Origin: Jatrophihabitans sp.
GTDB taxonomy: Bacteria; Actinomycetota; Actinomycetes; Mycobacteriales; Jatrophihabitantaceae
DNA: 7,152 nt
Direction of reading: 5' to 3'
Assembly (NCBI GenBank): GCA_025966255.1
Contig: JAOPVG010000539.1
Span: 1 to 7,152, forward strand
In this document: positions 1-6,832 of the stretch, one piece after another
How positions within the stretch are numbered: position 1 is the stretch's first letter
Layout of the letters: the number at the start of each line of letters is the position of its first letter
The notes under the pieces: generated by a model
What the model saw: the letters and a program-made list of their open reading frames with translations, nothing else
Told to the model about the DNA's origin: nothing
Database searches by the model: none
Program-made: the position numbers and the translations under genes

Positions 1-449
1 TCACCGACCTCCCGTTCGGTGCAGCGATCGACTCGCCGGTGCAATGGTTCTTCGACCGCACCGACTCCTCGGGCCTGCGGACCATCCACCCGCACGGGCA
101 GTACCTCGCGATCACCGTGTCGGCCGCCGACGCGATCGTCGACGAGCCGAGCCGCACGGTGCGCGAACGATTCCTGGCCGCGCTCGCTCGGCTGCTTCCA
201 GCGGCCGGCGAGGCCACCGTGCTCGACGCATTCGTCACCCGGGAGCGCCGGGCGACGTTCCGGCAGGCTGCGGGATCCTGGGCCATGCGCCCCTCGGCCG
301 GCGCAGGTCCCGACGGCGTGTGGCTCGCCGGCGCCTGGACCGACACCGGATGGCCCGACACTATGGAGGGTGCCGTGCGCAGCGGGATCGCCGCCGCCGA
401 GGCGGCCTTGAAGATCCCGGCCGACCAGACATCGGAGTTCGCGGCATGA
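1..449 (+). CDS. hpnE: HpnE, squalene-associated FAD-dependent desaturase (C-terminal part, 5' truncated by window edge)
   Basis: This is the end of a flavin amine-oxidase/phytoene-desaturase-type protein. The reading frame is open from base 3 and gives about 148 residues ending at the TGA at 447-449; the start and the N-terminal FAD-binding Rossmann segment lie outside the window. Visible family signatures are the segment SPVQWFFDRT near the left edge and the C-terminal FAD-contacting motif GVWLAGAWTDTGWPDTMEG followed by AVRSGIAAAEAAL. In this family HpnE oxidises hydroxysqualene or related intermediates, made by HpnC and HpnD from two farnesyl diphosphates, to squalene. The genes downstream (prenyl synthase, squalene-hopene cyclase, HpnG, HpnH) fit that assignment and argue against a carotenoid desaturase. 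The stop overlaps the next start as ATGA. A GTG at 39 is an internal codon and not a real start, because conserved sequence continues upstream of it. Confidence 0.9.
   Translation, partial: TDLPFGAAIDSPVQWFFDRTDSSGLRTIHPHGQYLAITVSAADAIVDEPSRTVRERFLAALARLLPAAGEATVLDAFVTRERRATFRQAAGSWAMRPSAGAGPDGVWLAGAWTDTGWPDTMEGAVRSGIAAAEAALKIPADQTSEFAA
434..437 (+). promoter_or_regulatory. Ribosome binding site deciding the prenyl synthase start
   Basis: A GGAG sits 8 bases before the ATG at 446, inside the last codons of hpnE. It favours the ATG at 446 over the in-frame ATG at 458. It also rules out the upstream open extension of this frame, which would run antiparallel in logic to a conserved hpnE coding region. 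The start overlaps the hpnE stop as ATGA (446-449), so translational coupling is likely. Confidence 0.6.
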
Positions 450-1471
450 CCCGGCAGATGAACCACACCGCCCCGGCCGTTCTCGGCCGAGCCCGCGAAC
501 TCGTCGAGCCCGCTCTGCGCCTGGCCGTGGGCAAGTTGGCCGACCCACAGATGCGCCTCATCGCGGGCTACCAGATGGGTTGGTGTGACGCCGACGGCCG
601 TCCCACCGAAGGCGGTGGCAAGGCGATCCGCCCGGCCCTCGCCGTGTTGTCGGCCGAGGCGGTGCTCGGCACGGCGGACTGCGGCATTCCCGGTGCGCTC
701 GCGGTCGAACTGGTGCACAACTTCTCGTTGCTGCACGACGACGTCATGGATCGCGACGTCGAACGGCGGCATCGCCCGACCGGCTGGGTGGTCTTCGGCG
801 ATGGGCAGGCCATCCTCGCCGGTAACGCCATGTTGACGCTGGCCATCGAGCTGTTGGCCGAGTGGGGACTCGCCGGTCGACGCAGCCTGCCCTGTCTGCT
901 TGATGCCACGCAGCTGCTGATCAGCGGCCAGTCGCAAGATCTGCGGCTCGAGCAGGCCGAGGCCGTGGAACTGCACGAGGTACTGGCCATGGAGTCGGGC
1001 AAGACGGCGGCCCTGCTGTCCTGCGCATCCTCGATCGGCGCGCTCGCTGCTGGCGCGCCGGAGCACATCGTTGCGGGGCTGGCGGCCTTCGGTGAGGAAC
1101 TGGGCATCGCGTTCCAACTAGTCGACGACATCCTCGGAGTGGTCGGCGATCCCGCGAAGACCGGTAAGTCGTCGTCTTCGGACGTCCGCGCAGGCAAGCG
1201 CAGCGCTCCGATCGTCGCCGCCATGTCGGGCGACTCGCGGGCGGCGACCGAGCTGCGCGAGTTGTTCTCCGGCGAGCCGCCGGCGACCGAAGCCGATGTC
1301 GAACGGGCGACCCAACTCATCACCGAAGCGGGCGGTCTCGATTGGGCGGTGCGCGAGGCGGACCGCCGTCTGGCCACCGCGCTGGAGCACCTGGCCGGGT
1401 TGGAGCTCGTCGACTCGGCGGCCGCAGAACTCGCGGCTGTCGCCACCTACATCGTCAGCCGCGACCGTTGA
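446..1471 (+). CDS. Short-chain polyprenyl diphosphate synthase (FPP/GGPP synthase type) of the hopanoid operon
   Basis: A 341-residue, all-alpha trans-isoprenyl diphosphate synthase that condenses IPP with allylic diphosphates. Signatures in order: GGGKAIRP at about 56-63 (IPP-binding K and R); the first aspartate-rich motif DDVMD at 98-102, preceded by H97 and followed by RD and RRHRPTGW; GQAILAGNAM at about 120-129; the Q/SGKT region around 183-188; and the second motif FQLVDDILG at 223-231, followed by GDPAKTGK and the basic stretch around 249-252. The second motif has G where many family members have the last D; I recall this as common in actinobacterial enzymes of hopanoid clusters. Squalene synthesis needs farnesyl diphosphate, so context suggests FPP. 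However, F93, five residues before the first motif, together with DDxxD spacing, resembles GGPP synthases of the archaeal type, so product length is unresolved. The frame is open upstream to base 44, but the ATG at 446 overlaps the hpnE stop and has a GGAG, so it is preferred. Confidence 0.9.
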   Translation: MTRQMNHTAPAVLGRARELVEPALRLAVGKLADPQMRLIAGYQMGWCDADGRPTEGGGKAIRPALAVLSAEAVLGTADCGIPGALAVELVHNFSLLHDDVMDRDVERRHRPTGWVVFGDGQAILAGNAMLTLAIELLAEWGLAGRRSLPCLLDATQLLISGQSQDLRLEQAEAVELHEVLAMESGKTAALLSCASSIGALAAGAPEHIVAGLAAFGEELGIAFQLVDDILGVVGDPAKTGKSSSSDVRAGKRSAPIVAAMSGDSRAATELRELFSGEPPATEADVERATQLITEAGGLDWAVREADRRLATALEHLAGLELVDSAAAELAAVATYIVSRDR

Positions 1472-1491
1472 CCCAGCACATCACGCTGTCC

Positions 1492-1497
1492 AGGAGG
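1492..1497 (+). promoter_or_regulatory. Strong Shine-Dalgarno site for shc
   Basis: AGGAGG lies 5 bases before the GTG at 1503. It sits in the only true gap of the operon (1472-1502, 31 bases). It fixes the shc start at this GTG although the frame is open further upstream to 1296 inside the prenyl synthase gene. I see no hairpin or promoter-like pair in the gap, so it is most likely an internal operon junction. Confidence 0.8.
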
Positions 1498-1502
1498 AAC
1501 CG

Positions 1503-3392
1503 GTGACCGCACAGGCCAGCGCCGTCGACGTAACTGGCGCGCTCACGCGTGCGCGTGATCACCTCGTGGCCCGCCAGGCACCAGGTGGGTGGTGGAAGGG
1601 CGAGCTGCGCACCAACGTCACGATGGATGCCGAGGATCTGTTGCTGCGCCAGTTCCTCGGCATCCTCCAGCCCGTGGACCTCGCCGATGCGGCCCGGTGG
1701 ATCCGCAGCCAGCAACGTCACGACGGCACCTGGGCCACCTTCACGGGTGGACCGGGCGATCTTTCGACGACCATCGAGGCCTATGCCGCCTTGCGCCTGG
1801 CGGGCGACCAACCCGACGCCCCGCACATGGTCACGGCCCGCGAGTTCGTCGTCGCGAACGGCGGCATCGAGGCGAGCCGGGTCTTCACCCGCATCTGGTT
1901 GGCCCTGTTCGGCGAGTGGTCGTGGGACGACCTGCCGGCGATGCCGCCTGAGGTCGTTCTGTTGCCGAAGTGGGCGCCACTCAACATCTACGACTGGGCG
2001 TGCTGGGCCCGCCAGACAGTCGTTCCCATCACCGTGGTCGCCACGCTGCGACCGGTACGACCGTTGCCCTTCACCCTGACCGAACTGCGCACTGGACACA
2101 CCCCCCGGGCCATCCGCGGCGGCGTGATCGCAAGTGGGTTCGGTCTGTTGGACAAGGCGCTGAAGGTGTACGACCGTTCGCCGCTCAAGCCCGGGCGCAA
2201 ACTGGCGATGCGGCAGGCCGCCGAGTGGATCATTGCCCGGCAGGAAGACGACGGCGGTTGGGGCGGCATCCAGCCGCCCTGGGTGTACTCGATCTTGGCG
2301 CTGCACCTGCTCGGCTATCCGCTCGATCACCCGGTTCTGTCGGCCGCCATCGCCGGTCTGGACCTCTTCCTCGTCCATGAACCCACGCCGGACGGGACGC
2401 TGCGGCGGCTGGAGGCGTGCCAATCGCCGGTCTGGGACACCTGCCTGGCCGTGACCGCATTGCTCGACGCCGGGTGCCCGGCCGACGACCCCGCGGTAAC
2501 CCGGGCGGTCGAGTGGACCCTCGGCGAGGAGATCCGAACGACCGGCGACTGGATGGTGCGCCGACCCGGCTTGGAACCGGCCGGTTGGGCCTTCGAGTTC
2601 GCCAACGACGGCTATCCCGACATCGACGACACGGCCGAAGTCGTGCTGGCGCTGCACCGCGTGCAGGACGTCCTGCCCGGTGTCAAGGCCGCGCTGGATC
2701 GCGGCGTCGCCTGGACCGTCGGCATGCAGTCACGTGACGGCGGATGGGCCGCATTCGATGCCGACAACACCCGCAGGTTGGTCGAGAAGCTGCCGTTCTG
2801 CGACTTCGGAGCGGTGATCGATCCGCCGTCAGCCGACGTCACGGCGCACGTCGTCGAGATGCTCGCTCAGTGCGGGATGGGTGGCGAAGACGCCGCCCGC
2901 ATCGGAGTGCAATGGCTGCTGGACGCCCAGGAGCCGGACGGATCGTGGTTCGGACGCTGGGGCACCAACTATGTCTACGGAACCGGGGCGGCCGTCCCGG
3001 CCCTCATCGCGGCCGGCGTCGACCCGCAGTCCGCCGCGATCGATCGCGCGATCGCCTGGCTGGAGGCGCACCAGAACGACGACGGCGGCTGGGGCGAGGA
3101 TCTGCGCTCCTACACCGATGACGCGTGGCGCGGCCGTGGCGAGTCCACCCCGTCCCAGACCGCGTGGGCGCTGCTCGCGTTGCTCGCCGTCGACCCCCAC
3201 ACCCCGGCGGTCGCGCGGGGCGTTTCGTGGCTGGTCGAATCGCAGCGGGCCGACGGAGGATGGGACGAGGACCTGTTCACCGGAACCGGCTTCCCGGGCG
3301 ACTTCTACCTAAGCTATGAGATGTACCGCCTGGTGTTCCCGTTGAGCGCGCTCGGCCGGTACGTCTCCGCGACCACAGGAGGTTCGCCGTGA
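1503..3392 (+). CDS. shc: Squalene-hopene cyclase
   Basis: A 629-residue class II terpene cyclase, the usual length for the family, that protonates squalene and folds it into hopene (and often hopanol) at the cytoplasmic membrane surface. The catalytic DxDDTA motif is D373-I-D375-D376-T-A; D375 corresponds to the general acid. H449, in the segment DVTAH, matches the histidine that activates that acid. Repeated QW-type motifs support the alpha/alpha-barrel fold: QQRHDGTW at about 70-77, QEDDGGWGG at 247-255, QSRDGGW at 409-415, QEPDGSW at 476-482, QNDDGGW at 524-530 and QRADGGW at 581-587. The C-terminal GTGFPGDFYLSY at 594-605 and FPLSALGRY at 612-620 are typical of squalene-hopene cyclases. 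The GTG start at 1503 has an AGGAGG 5 bases upstream and gives the expected N-terminus, with GGWWKGEL at 28-35. The stop overlaps the next start as GTGA. It is also called hpnF. Confidence 0.97.
   Translation: MTAQASAVDVTGALTRARDHLVARQAPGGWWKGELRTNVTMDAEDLLLRQFLGILQPVDLADAARWIRSQQRHDGTWATFTGGPGDLSTTIEAYAALRLAGDQPDAPHMVTAREFVVANGGIEASRVFTRIWLALFGEWSWDDLPAMPPEVVLLPKWAPLNIYDWACWARQTVVPITVVATLRPVRPLPFTLTELRTGHTPRAIRGGVIASGFGLLDKALKVYDRSPLKPGRKLAMRQAAEWIIARQEDDGGWGGIQPPWVYSILALHLLGYPLDHPVLSAAIAGLDLFLVHEPTPDGTLRRLEACQSPVWDTCLAVTALLDAGCPADDPAVTRAVEWTLGEEIRTTGDWMVRRPGLEPAGWAFEFANDGYPDIDDTAEVVLALHRVQDVLPGVKAALDRGVAWTVGMQSRDGGWAAFDADNTRRLVEKLPFCDFGAVIDPPSADVTAHVVEMLAQCGMGGEDAARIGVQWLLDAQEPDGSWFGRWGTNYVYGTGAAVPALIAAGVDPQSAAIDRAIAWLEAHQNDDGGWGEDLRSYTDDAWRGRGESTPSQTAWALLALLAVDPHTPAVARGVSWLVESQRADGGWDEDLFTGTGFPGDFYLSYEMYRLVFPLSALGRYVSATTGGSP
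3377..3382 (+). promoter_or_regulatory. Shine-Dalgarno site for the hpnG-ispH fusion gene
   Basis: AGGAGG lies 6 bases before the GTG at 3389, within the final codons of shc. The GTG overlaps the shc TGA (GTGA, 3389-3392), which supports this start and translational coupling between cyclase and fusion protein. Confidence 0.75.
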
Positions 3393-4903
3393 CAACCGGG
3401 CTGGTCGTCGTCACCGCACTGCGGAGTGAGTACGCCGCGCTGCGGGGGCAGGTCCCGGGCGCGACGATCGAGCGGTGCGGGATGGGCGCGGCACGAGTGC
3501 GGCAATGGCTACCGCGCGTGGCGGAGCTCCAGCCGAGCGCAGTCGCGGTCGCCGGCGTGGCCGGCGGATTGGATCCGTCGCTGCGCCCCGGCGACATCGT
3601 GGTGGCGACGGAGGTGCGCGACGACCGAGGCCGCACCGTGCTTCGCGCTGCGGCGCCGCTCGTCGCCGAACTTCGGCGCCTTGGCCTACGCGTGCACTGC
3701 GGGCCGATGGTCAGCTGTGATCACATCGTCAGCAGCCAAGAAGAGCGAGAGCGGTTGGCGGCCACCGGGGCGCTCGCCGTGGACATGGAGTCCGCCGAGA
3801 TCGTGCGGGCGCTCGACAAGGGGCCTGATCGGGTGCCGGTCGCTGTCGTGCGGGTCATCGTGGACACCGCGTACACACCGCTCGCCCGGCTGAACACCCT
3901 GCCGGCCGGCGCGAAGGCCCTGCGCGTACTACGCCGCACCGGCCCGGCGCTGCAGCGCTGGGCCGACCTCGCCGGCCCTCGCCGCGTGCTCCTCGCCGGA
4001 CCCCGCTCGTTCTGCGCCGGCGTCGAGCGCGCTATCGACATCGTTGAACTCGCGCTGCAGCGGTACTCGCGCCCGATCTATGTGCGCCGCCAGATCGTGC
4101 ACAACGCGCACGTGGTCGCCGACCTGCAACGCCAGGGCGCGGTCTTCGTCGACGAGCTCAGCGAGGTCCCCGACGGCACGACCGTTGTGTTCTCCGCGCA
4201 CGGTGTCGCGCCGGCCGTGCGAACTGAGGCGGAACGCCGCGGCCTGAACGTCATCGACGCCACCTGCCCGCTCGTCGCGAAGGTCCACACCGAAGCGCGC
4301 CGCTTTGTGGGCCGCGGCGACACCGTCATGTTGATCGGCCATGCCGGCCACGATGAGGTCGAGGGCACCCTGGGCGAGGTGCCCGGCCGGATCACGCTGG
4401 TGCAGAACGCGGCCGAGGCCGCCGCGGTCACTCCGGACGACCCGCAGCGCGTGGCGTACGTGTTGCAGACGACGCTCGCGGCCGACGATGCCGCCGACAC
4501 GGTTGCCGTGCTGCGCAGCCGCTTCCCGGATATCGAGTCGTCTCCCACCGACGACATCTGCTACGCCACGACCAACCGCCAGCGCGCGGTTGCGGCGATC
4601 GCGCGGGAGTCGGACGTGTTGATCGTCCTCGGCTCGGCCAACTCATCCAACTCGCTGCGCCTCGTCGAGGTCTCCGAGCGGCTCGGCACACCGGCCCACC
4701 TCGTCGACGACGCCACTGGAGTGCTGCCCGACTGGCTCGAGAACGCGGCGACGGTCGGCGTCACCGCCGGAGCCTCCGCACCACCCCATCTCGTCGACGA
4801 AATGGTCGGCGCCCTCCGAGCTCTCGGCCCGGTCGACGTGATCGAGCGCGTCACCGCCCGCGAAGACGTCACGTTCACGCTTCCAAAAGGAGTCACTGGC
4901 TGA
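3389..4903 (+). CDS. hpnG-ispH: HpnG-IspH fusion: adenosylhopane nucleosidase/phosphorylase joined to HMBPP reductase
   Basis: One open frame of 504 residues carries two enzymes. Residues 1 to about 192 are a purine-nucleosidase/phosphorylase domain of the HpnG type: VVVTALRSEYAAL at the N-terminus, VAGVAGGLDPSLRPGDIVV at 54-72, SCDHIVSS at 109-116, VDMES at 131-135 and a probable catalytic D159 in VIVDTAY. HpnG removes adenine from adenosylhopane. Residues about 196-504 are a full IspH, which reduces HMBPP to IPP and DMAPP using a [4Fe-4S] cluster. Its three cluster cysteines are present (C209 in SFCAGV, C293 in DATCPLV, C391 in DICYATTNRQ), as are H238, H271 (SAHGV), H321 and E323 (GHAGHDEVEGT), T361/T362, S416 and N418 (GSANSSNS) and S463 (GASAP). 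The linker is only a few residues. I see no stop, frameshift or ribosome binding site at the domain border, so this looks like a real fusion. The stop overlaps the hpnH start as TGATG. Domain assignments are firm; the benefit of the fusion is unknown. Confidence 0.93.
   Translation: MTTGLVVVTALRSEYAALRGQVPGATIERCGMGAARVRQWLPRVAELQPSAVAVAGVAGGLDPSLRPGDIVVATEVRDDRGRTVLRAAAPLVAELRRLGLRVHCGPMVSCDHIVSSQEERERLAATGALAVDMESAEIVRALDKGPDRVPVAVVRVIVDTAYTPLARLNTLPAGAKALRVLRRTGPALQRWADLAGPRRVLLAGPRSFCAGVERAIDIVELALQRYSRPIYVRRQIVHNAHVVADLQRQGAVFVDELSEVPDGTTVVFSAHGVAPAVRTEAERRGLNVIDATCPLVAKVHTEARRFVGRGDTVMLIGHAGHDEVEGTLGEVPGRITLVQNAAEAAAVTPDDPQRVAYVLQTTLAADDAADTVAVLRSRFPDIESSPTDDICYATTNRQRAVAAIARESDVLIVLGSANSSNSLRLVEVSERLGTPAHLVDDATGVLPDWLENAATVGVTAGASAPPHLVDEMVGALRALGPVDVIERVTAREDVTFTLPKGVTG
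4885..4892 (+). promoter_or_regulatory. Shine-Dalgarno site for hpnH
   Basis: AAAAGGAG lies 10 bases before the ATG at 4903, inside the end of the hpnG-ispH frame. The ATG shares its A with the upstream TGA (TGATG, 4901-4905), a typical coupled junction. Confidence 0.7.
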
Positions 4904-5916
4904 TGCCCATTCCACTTCGGCAAGGCGCCCGCATGGGTTGGTACCTGTTCTCGCAGAAGGTGCGCCGTCGCGAGAAGTTCCCGCTGATCGTCGAGCTCGA
5001 ACCGCTGTACGCGTGCAACCTGAAATGCAACGGTTGCGGCAAGATCCAGCAGCCGCACGAGCTGCTGCGCCAGCGGATGCCGGTCGAACAGGCGGTGTCC
5101 GCGATCGAGGAATGCGGCGCCCCGATGGTGTCCATCGCCGGCGGTGAGCCGCTGATGCACCCGCAGATCGACGCCATGGTCAACGAGCTCGTCAAGCGCA
5201 AGAAATACGTCTATCTGTGCACCAACGCCGAGCTCATCCGCAAGCGCTGGGACAAGTTCGACTTCAAGCCCTCGCCGTACTTCTCCTTTGCCATCCACAT
5301 CGACGGACTGCGTGAGCGTCATGACGATTCGGTGGCCAAGGTGGGGGTCTTCGACGAGGCCGTCGCGGCCATCAACTTCCTCAAGGAGAAGGGCTTCCGG
5401 GTCACGACGAACTCGACCTTCTTCAACACCGACACTCCGCAGACCATCATCGACGTGATGAACTTCCTCAACGATGAGGTCAAGGTCGACAGCATGATGC
5501 TCTCGCCGGCCTACGCGTACGAGAAGGCGCCGGACCAGGACCACTTCCTGGGCGTCACCGAGACCCGTCAGCTGTTCTCGAAGGCCTTCGCCGATGGCAA
5601 CCGCAAGCGCTGGCGGCTGAACCACTCGCCGCTGTTCCTGGACTTCCTCGAGGGCAAGAAGGACTTCCAGTGCACGGCGTGGGGGATCCCGTCCTATTCA
5701 TTGCTGGGGTGGCAGAAGCCGTGCTACCTGATGGCCGACGGCTACGTGAAGACCTACAAGGAACTCATCGAGACCACCGACTGGGATGCCTACGGCCGCG
5801 GCAAGGACGCGCGCTGCAACAACTGCATGGCTCACTGCGGCTACGAGCCCACGGCGGTGCTCGCGACGATGGGTTCGCTCAAGGAGAGTCTGCGGGCGCT
5901 GCGCGAACAGGGCTGA
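4903..5916 (+). CDS. hpnH: HpnH, radical SAM adenosylhopane synthase
   Basis: A 337-residue radical S-adenosylmethionine enzyme that adds the 5'-deoxyadenosyl radical to diploptene, giving adenosylhopane, the first step of C35 hopanoid side-chain formation. The [4Fe-4S]-binding CxxxCxxC motif is C38, C42, C45 (YACNLKCNGCGK). The SAM-binding GGEPL is at 80-84 and IHIDGLRERHD at about 131-141. C106 in YLCTNAE aligns by number with a cysteine I recall being reported as the hydrogen donor in characterised HpnH proteins. The C-terminal half has further conserved cysteines at 257, 274, 305, 308 and 312 (CNNCMAHCGYEPTA), the layout of an extended HpnH C-terminus. Length and start agree with the family (MPIPLRQ at the N-terminus). 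It follows the fusion gene with a TGATG overlap and appears to be the last gene of the operon. Its final 38 bases overlap the 3' end of the opposite-strand transporter gene. I see no clear terminator after it. Confidence 0.97.
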   Translation: MPIPLRQGARMGWYLFSQKVRRREKFPLIVELEPLYACNLKCNGCGKIQQPHELLRQRMPVEQAVSAIEECGAPMVSIAGGEPLMHPQIDAMVNELVKRKKYVYLCTNAELIRKRWDKFDFKPSPYFSFAIHIDGLRERHDDSVAKVGVFDEAVAAINFLKEKGFRVTTNSTFFNTDTPQTIIDVMNFLNDEVKVDSMMLSPAYAYEKAPDQDHFLGVTETRQLFSKAFADGNRKRWRLNHSPLFLDFLEGKKDFQCTAWGIPSYSLLGWQKPCYLMADGYVKTYKELIETTDWDAYGRGKDARCNNCMAHCGYEPTAVLATMGSLKESLRALREQG

Positions 5917-6799
5917 CCGTCCCGGCCGCCTCCGATGTGCCCTGCCCGGCGAGGAGGGGGGACCGCGCCAGCAGCAGTACGCCGATCGCGATCCCACCGG
6001 CGCCGACGAGCGCGACCGCAAGCCACCATCCGGTGCGCACGGCCTCGTGATACACCAGCACGCCCCACAAGATCGATACCAGCGGATCCATCAGGGTGAA
6101 GCCTGGCTGCGCGGCCAACAACGGCCCGCTGTGCAGCGCCCACTGCATGATCACCACACCGAGGATCCCGAATCCCACCGCGGCGTAGGTCTGCCACGTG
6201 GATACGACGCCGACCCACCCTCGGCTGCTCAGCTGCGACATCGTCTCCTTGATAAGCGTCGCCGTGAGACCGAAGCACGTGCCAGTGGCCGCGCCGAGAC
6301 AGACCGTCCGCCAGGCTCGTGGCCCGCGCACCGCCACGGCGATGAGGAGTGCGATGGTCGCTGCCGTCCCGCCACCGGCAAGCACATACACCCTGTGGCT
6401 GACGTCGGTCTCGTTGCCCACGCGTGGATTGAGCGCGACCAGCAAGACGATCATGCCGGCGGTCATGGCGATGACGCCGCCCCATTCATCCTTCCCGAGC
6501 CTGGTCCGAAACACCTGCGAGGCGACGAGAAGCGTGAGCGGCACCTCGAGGGTGATGATCGTTTCGACGACCGACAGCTGCCCTTGGCTGAGGGCGACCG
6601 CTTGCAGCACGAACGAGGCAACCATTCCGGCGAAGCCGAGCAGCCAGATACGTTGGCGGATCAGATCGTGCAGAAAATGCACTCCGAAGCGCAGGGCCGG
6701 CGGTTGCTCCAAGCTCGCCTTGCGCTGCGCAACGTTGGCCACTGCGTTGCCGACCGCAGCCAGCGCCGCGCACAAGATGCTCAGCAAAGGGTGGCCCAT
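5879..6799 (-). CDS. DMT/EamA-like multi-spanning membrane protein, substrate unknown
   Basis: A 306-residue hydrophobic protein with about nine membrane segments, roughly at residues 4-24, 51-71, 77-97, 107-124, 137-157, 165-184, 205-222, 226-248 and 259-278, and a hydrophilic Ala/Pro/Ser-rich tail of about 25 residues. The layout (two related halves; conserved-looking VALSQGQLSVVETIITLEV at about 68-86 and WGVLVYHEAV at 245-254, the latter similar to the end-of-helix motif of EamA transporters) suggests the drug/metabolite transporter superfamily. No substrate can be read from the sequence. The ATG (6797-6799) is the only usable upstream start: the frame reaches a stop at 6833-6835 with no other start codon between. 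The ribosome binding site is weak. The gene converges on hpnH and overlaps its 3' end by 38 bases, so part of the tail is encoded opposite hpnH. It is probably expressed separately from the hopanoid operon; a link to hopanoids is not shown. Confidence 0.8.
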   Translation of the reverse strand: MGHPLLSILCAALAAVGNAVANVAQRKASLEQPPALRFGVHFLHDLIRQRIWLLGFAGMVASFVLQAVALSQGQLSVVETIITLEVPLTLLVASQVFRTRLGKDEWGGVIAMTAGMIVLLVALNPRVGNETDVSHRVYVLAGGGTAATIALLIAVAVRGPRAWRTVCLGAATGTCFGLTATLIKETMSQLSSRGWVGVVSTWQTYAAVGFGILGVVIMQWALHSGPLLAAQPGFTLMDPLVSILWGVLVYHEAVRTGWWLAVALVGAGGIAIGVLLLARSPLLAGQGTSEAAGTVSPVRAAPADSP

Positions 6800-6832
6800 C
6801 GTCGAAAGCGCGGTGCTATCGACTGGACGCCG

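Noticed and set aside
44..445. Upstream open extension of the prenyl synthase frame
   Set aside because: It overlaps the conserved C-terminus of hpnE in another frame and has an Arg-rich, low-quality translation. The ATG at 446 has a Shine-Dalgarno site and an ATGA overlap.
568..1446. Long antisense open frame opposite the prenyl synthase (292 codons)
   Set aside because: Ser/Ala/Arg-rich translation with no recognisable domain; typical shadow frame in high-GC DNA opposite a well-supported gene.
1296..1502. Upstream open extension of the shc frame
   Set aside because: It overlaps the end of the prenyl synthase gene. Family length and AGGAGG spacing fix the start at the GTG at 1503.
1455..2657. 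Long antisense open frame opposite shc (400 codons)
   Set aside because: No recognisable family, biased Gly/Arg/Gln composition, and entirely opposite a conserved cyclase.
3960..3992. Possible separate start for ispH at the domain border (GTG near 3986)
   Set aside because: No Shine-Dalgarno-like sequence precedes it and no stop ends the HpnG part, so an in-frame fusion is the simpler reading.
4561..5625. Long antisense open frame opposite ispH and hpnH (354 codons)
   Set aside because: Composition is the mirror of the sense codons (many Leu, Val, Asp, His, Arg). It spans two well-supported genes and shows no domain.
5917..5990. Terminator for the hopanoid operon just after hpnH
   Set aside because: The stretch is GC-rich but I found no convincing hairpin with a T-run, and it lies within the coding region of the transporter gene.
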